From Sphaerochaetaceae bacterium (GTDB taxonomy: Bacteria; Spirochaetota; Spirochaetia; Sphaerochaetales; Sphaerochaetaceae): a stretch of DNA of 7,951 bases. The notes beneath the pieces are model-generated. The model had not been told where the DNA came from and did no database searches. It was given only the letters and a program-made list of their open reading frames with translations. Below, one piece after another: positions 5,522-7,951 of this stretch (within the stretch, counting starts at the first letter, position 1; each line of letters begins with the position of its first letter). Made by a program: the position numbers and the translations under genes. The stretch is taken from NCBI GenBank assembly GCA_016302165.1, contig JAEDOD010000083.1, forward strand, positions 1-7,951, given 5' to 3'.

Positions 5522-6460
5522 ATGAGTGATAGGACTCTGGTGAAAGTTAAAGCTCCTGTGAAAAGCCTGAACAGGAGAAGGGAGGAGAAGGTGGCGTACT
5601 GGTCCCTGATTCTTCCAGGCTTCCTAATCTATGTATTCGTCATGGCTTTCCCAACCATATTTGGTCTTTATCTCAGCTTGACCAACTATAAGGGTGGACC
5701 TCTCTTCGGGCCAAAGAAAAGACAGATTGACATCGTAGGCTTCAAGTACTACCTGGATATGCTTAAGGACAGCTACTTCTGGCTTGCCCTGAAGAACAAC
5801 ATGTGGATTACATTCATCTCTGTCTTCGGCCAGATTCCGCTTGGCTTCTTCATGGCCTACCTGATCTTCAGGGGAATGATCAAGGGAAAGGATTTCTTCC
5901 AGACAGTCATCTATCTTCCATGTGTAATCTCCACAGTCGTCATCGGTAAGCTCTGGGATGCCATCATGGCTCCAAACGGTGCCCTGCCTGATATCATAAG
6001 GATCTTCAATCCTTCCTACGTAGCAGGAAACAGCGAGCATCCGATCATTCCTGTACTCTTCGTAATACTGTGGATGTATACAGGAACCTATCTCATTATC
6101 TTCCTTGCAAACATGCAGAAGATAGACACCTCCATCATCGAGGCTGCAAAGATCGACGGAGCTACAGAGTTCCAGGCTCTCCGCTACATCATCCTTCCAG
6201 CTCTCAGCGGAGTCATCGTAACTTCCTGTATCCTGGCCATCTCCGGCTCCCTCAAGAGCTTCGACCTTATCTACGTCATGACAGGTGGAGGACCTGCAAA
6301 GCAGACCTACGTCCTTTCCATCTATATGTATGACCATGCCTTCAAGGGTGCGCCAAACTATCCTCTGGCCAATGCTGTCTCCGTTGTGATGTGCATAATC
6401 TCCTTCACTCTCATCGGAATCACCAAGGCTGTGGAAAAGAAGTTCGGAGGTAAGGAATGA
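5522..6460 (+). CDS. Sugar ABC transporter permease, MalF/UgpA-like
   Basis: This 312-residue inner-membrane subunit belongs to the carbohydrate uptake ABC transporters (CUT1 type). With its partner it forms the channel for a sugar delivered by the periplasmic binding protein. Six hydrophobic segments are visible, roughly at 26-50, 93-116, 126-147, 174-195, 224-247 and 283-300. The cytoplasmic EAA loop that contacts the ATPase is clear: EAAKIDGATEFQALRYIILP at 207-226. MTGGGP (253-258), typical of MalF-like permeases, follows. A basic N-terminal tail precedes the first membrane helix. AGAGGA (5511-5516) lies five bases before the ATG, inside the end of the ROK gene, so translation is probably coupled. 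The stop overlaps the next gene's start by four bases (ATGA). Confidence 0.95.
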   Translation: MSDRTLVKVKAPVKSLNRRREEKVAYWSLILPGFLIYVFVMAFPTIFGLYLSLTNYKGGPLFGPKKRQIDIVGFKYYLDMLKDSYFWLALKNNMWITFISVFGQIPLGFFMAYLIFRGMIKGKDFFQTVIYLPCVISTVVIGKLWDAIMAPNGALPDIIRIFNPSYVAGNSEHPIIPVLFVILWMYTGTYLIIFLANMQKIDTSIIEAAKIDGATEFQALRYIILPALSGVIVTSCILAISGSLKSFDLIYVMTGGGPAKQTYVLSIYMYDHAFKGAPNYPLANAVSVVMCIISFTLIGITKAVEKKFGGKE

Positions 6461-7311
6461 GCAGTCACATCAAAGATAATGTATCGGTTGGAAGAAGAAT
6501 TGGAATGGTGGTCACCTATGTGGTCCTGATATTCTTTGCCGTCATGGCCATAGCTCCCCTCCTTTGGCTTATCATGAACTCCTTCAAGACCAGCCAGGAC
6601 TATCAGACCAACAGACTTGGCCTGCCAAAGATGTTCTTCTGGCAGAACTACAGGGATTCCTGGGTAAGAGGTAACTTCGGCGTATACATCATCAACAGCG
6701 TCCTATATACCTCTGTGACAGTGGTCTTCGTCCTTATCTTCGGTCTTATGAGCGGATTTGCATTTGCAAAGATCAGGATGAAGTGTACCAAGGTAATCTA
6801 TGGCTCCTATGTCATAGGTATCCTTATGACACTGCAGTCAATCATGATTCCTCTGTTTGTCATGATCAACCAGTTCGGTCTCTACGACACCAAGCTAGGT
6901 GTATTGATACCATACGTCGGAATCGGACTTCCTATGGGTGTCTACCTCTGCACTGAGTACATAAAGAGTGTACCGGATGCACTGGTGGAATCTGCAAGAA
7001 TCGATGGCGCAAAGTATTTCAAGATCTTCGGCTCCATCATAGTGCCTATGGCAAAGCCTGTGGCCACTACTCTTGCCATCCTTACAATCAGCGGAACATG
7101 GAATGAGTTCATGCTTATCAACATGCTCACTTCATCCACAAAGAACAAATCACTCCCTGTAGGAATCCAGTCCTTTGCAGGAGCCCTCTCCACTGACTAC
7201 GGCAAGCTTTTCGCTTCCCTGGTCATCGGCCTTCTGCCAATGCTGCTGTTCTACATAGTCTTCAGAAAGGAGATTACAAAGGGTGTTGCGGCTGGAGCCG
7301 TAAAGGGTTAA
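6457..7311 (+). CDS. Sugar ABC transporter permease, MalG/UgpE-like
   Basis: This 284-residue protein is the second membrane subunit of the same importer. Hydrophobic segments lie at about 16-40, 76-104, 113-136, 145-163, 189-211 and 252-269. The EAA loop appears as ESARIDGAKYFKIFGSIIVP (178-197), followed by WNEFM (215-219). The C-terminus KGVAAGAVKG is typical of the MalG-like half. GGAGG at 6446-6450 lies six bases before the ATG, within the upstream permease gene. The 4-base overlap indicates translational coupling and equal amounts of both halves. No ATPase gene follows in the visible sequence. CUT1 transporters often share a distant MsmK/UgpC-type ATPase, which I infer here. Confidence 0.95.
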   Translation: MSSHIKDNVSVGRRIGMVVTYVVLIFFAVMAIAPLLWLIMNSFKTSQDYQTNRLGLPKMFFWQNYRDSWVRGNFGVYIINSVLYTSVTVVFVLIFGLMSGFAFAKIRMKCTKVIYGSYVIGILMTLQSIMIPLFVMINQFGLYDTKLGVLIPYVGIGLPMGVYLCTEYIKSVPDALVESARIDGAKYFKIFGSIIVPMAKPVATTLAILTISGTWNEFMLINMLTSSTKNKSLPVGIQSFAGALSTDYGKLFASLVIGLLPMLLFYIVFRKEITKGVAAGAVKG

Positions 7312-7321
7312 TTGGAGTCAG

Positions 7322-7333
7322 GCGATACGTCGC
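7322..7333 (+). other. Short hairpin after the permease genes
   Basis: GCGA (7322-7325) pairs with TCGC (7330-7333) around TACG, a member of the stable UNCG tetraloop class. It begins eleven bases past the permease stop and has no T-run. It might shield the 3' end of the permease mRNA. The stem is only four pairs. Confidence 0.3.
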
Positions 7334-7334
7334 A

Positions 7335-7343
7335 TGATATAAA
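7335..7343 (+). promoter_or_regulatory. Extended -10 box for the binding-protein gene
   Basis: TGATATAAA contains an extended -10 box: TG, one base, then TATAAA with five of six matches. TTGGAG (7312-7317) is a poor -35 box at a long 20-base spacing, but extended -10 promoters can work without one. It would start transcription near 7350 and let the binding protein be made in excess over the permeases. Confidence 0.45.
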
Positions 7344-7355
7344 CTTAGGAAAAAG

Positions 7356-7369
7356 GTAGGTGTACCTAC
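7356..7369. promoter_or_regulatory. Palindrome at the binding-protein transcript start
   Basis: GTAGGT and ACCTAC are perfect 6-base arms separated by two bases. The site lies just downstream of the predicted transcription start (about 7350) and 30 bases before the ATG. It could be a repressor operator or a 5' stabilising hairpin. No T-run follows, so it is not a terminator. I do not see the same arms elsewhere in the window. Confidence 0.4.
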
Positions 7370-7398
7370 TGAAGATTCATCAAAAGGAGGAAAATTTG

Positions 7399-7951
7399 AT
7401 GAAAAGATTTACAGTTGTTCTCCTGGTAGTGGCTCTTGCACTTTCAATGGTCTTCGCTCAGGGCGGAGCTGAAGATGCAAGCGGAAAGACAACAATTAGA
7501 GTTCTCAACTACATTGACATGTCTGAGCCAAACAGTGCAAACGAAGTTGAAATGGTCTGGAACGAGTTCTCAAGACTTCACCCAGAAATCAACGTTATCA
7601 GAGAAGACCTTTTCAATGAGCCATTCCACATGAAGGTGGAATCCTATGCAGCTCAGGGAAATCTCCCAGATGTCCTCTATGCTTGGCCAAGCGGAAGATC
7701 TGCTACTCTCCACAACGAAGGACTTATCAAGGACCTTACACCATTCCTGAAAGCTGATGGCATTTTCGATGACTATGCTCCAACAACAACAGCTCCTCAG
7801 ATCGGTGGATACCTTGGCGAGCTTCCAAACGGAATCACAGCTACATCCATGATGTTCGTCAACACAAAGGTTCTCAGAGAGAATGGACTTGAAATGCCAA
7901 AGACATATGATGATCTTAAGGCAATGGTTCCAGTTCTCAACGCAAAGGGAA
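7399..7951 (+). CDS. Periplasmic sugar-binding protein of the ABC importer (partial)
   Basis: The first 184 residues of an extracellular solute-binding protein (family 1, MalE-like) are present, and the gene runs off the window, so more than half is probably missing. It captures sugar in the periplasm and hands it to the two permeases. The start has a strong ribosome site, AAAGGAGG (7383-7390), eight bases before the ATG. Residues 1-20 form a signal peptide, MKRFTVVLLVVALALSMVFA, followed by QGGAED. There is no lipobox cysteine, so signal peptidase I cleavage after FA is likely and the protein should be soluble. Family features are NEFSRLHPEINV (55-66), GNLPDVLYAWPSG (87-99), GLIKDLTPFLKADG (108-121) and MFVNTKVLRENGL (152-164). 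The QGGAE mature end is typical of spirochaete binding proteins. Codon choice is strongly biased (10 of 11 prolines are CCA), unlike the permeases, as expected for high expression. Confidence 0.93.
   Translation, partial: MKRFTVVLLVVALALSMVFAQGGAEDASGKTTIRVLNYIDMSEPNSANEVEMVWNEFSRLHPEINVIREDLFNEPFHMKVESYAAQGNLPDVLYAWPSGRSATLHNEGLIKDLTPFLKADGIFDDYAPTTTAPQIGGYLGELPNGITATSMMFVNTKVLRENGLEMPKTYDDLKAMVPVLNAKG

Noticed and set aside
5624..6337. 237-residue open frame on the minus strand
   Set aside because: It is fully antisense to the first permease, whose membrane helices and EAA loop are clear. It is acidic and motif-free, as expected for a mirror frame of a membrane protein gene.
7356..7369. 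Palindrome considered as a terminator after the permeases
   Set aside because: No T-run follows on either side, so an operator or mRNA-stability role fits better.
204..7951. Possible new defence or mobile system
   Set aside because: All genes fall in well-known metabolic, regulatory or transport families. There are no recombinase, transposase, repeat array or tRNA signals.

Overview
This 7,951-base window carries seven protein genes in two divergent groups and looks like ordinary, compact bacterial chromosome built around carbohydrate metabolism. The incomplete last gene starts with a signal peptide whose mature end reads QGGAE. That style is common in periplasmic binding proteins of spirochaetes (Treponema, Spirochaeta and Sphaerochaeta relatives), so I favour a host-associated spirochaete with moderate to low confidence. 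Nothing else in the window fixes the taxon.

Left part, minus strand: positions 1-176 hold no gene I can support. A GC-rich hairpin at 177-193 probably terminates glgA, an ADP-glucose-type glycogen synthase (204-1661). Upstream of glgA lies a GntR/FCD transcription regulator (1742-2395). The 80-base gap between them contains two nested inverted repeats. The outer one has 11-base perfect arms and would pair with the glgA ribosome binding site in any transcript reading through from the regulator gene. I consider this the most interesting structure in the window.

Centre: the 160-base divergent gap (2396-2555) is dense in palindromes. It includes two similar 12-base near-palindromes that could be operators of the GntR protein. 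The regulator has a TATACT box exactly one start distance from its ATG and no visible Shine-Dalgarno, so it may be leaderless. On the plus strand follows a mannitol dehydrogenase/fructuronate reductase family oxidoreductase (2556-4151), closed by a strong TTCG-loop terminator.

Right part, plus strand: a new promoter with a perfect TTGACA box starts an operon made of a ROK-family repressor (4335-5519) and two MalF/MalG-type sugar ABC permeases (5522-6460 and 6457-7311). After an 87-base gap with its own promoter-like box and palindrome comes the periplasmic sugar-binding protein (7399 to window end, incomplete). No ATPase gene is visible, so the transporter may use a shared ATPase encoded elsewhere.

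Taken together, the plus-strand genes suggest import of a sugar, polyol or sugar acid and its oxidation or reduction in the cytoplasm, with two local regulators (GntR and ROK). The substrate cannot be read from the sequence. I found no mobile element, CRISPR array, RNA gene or clearly new multi-gene system. The novelty, if any, is regulatory.
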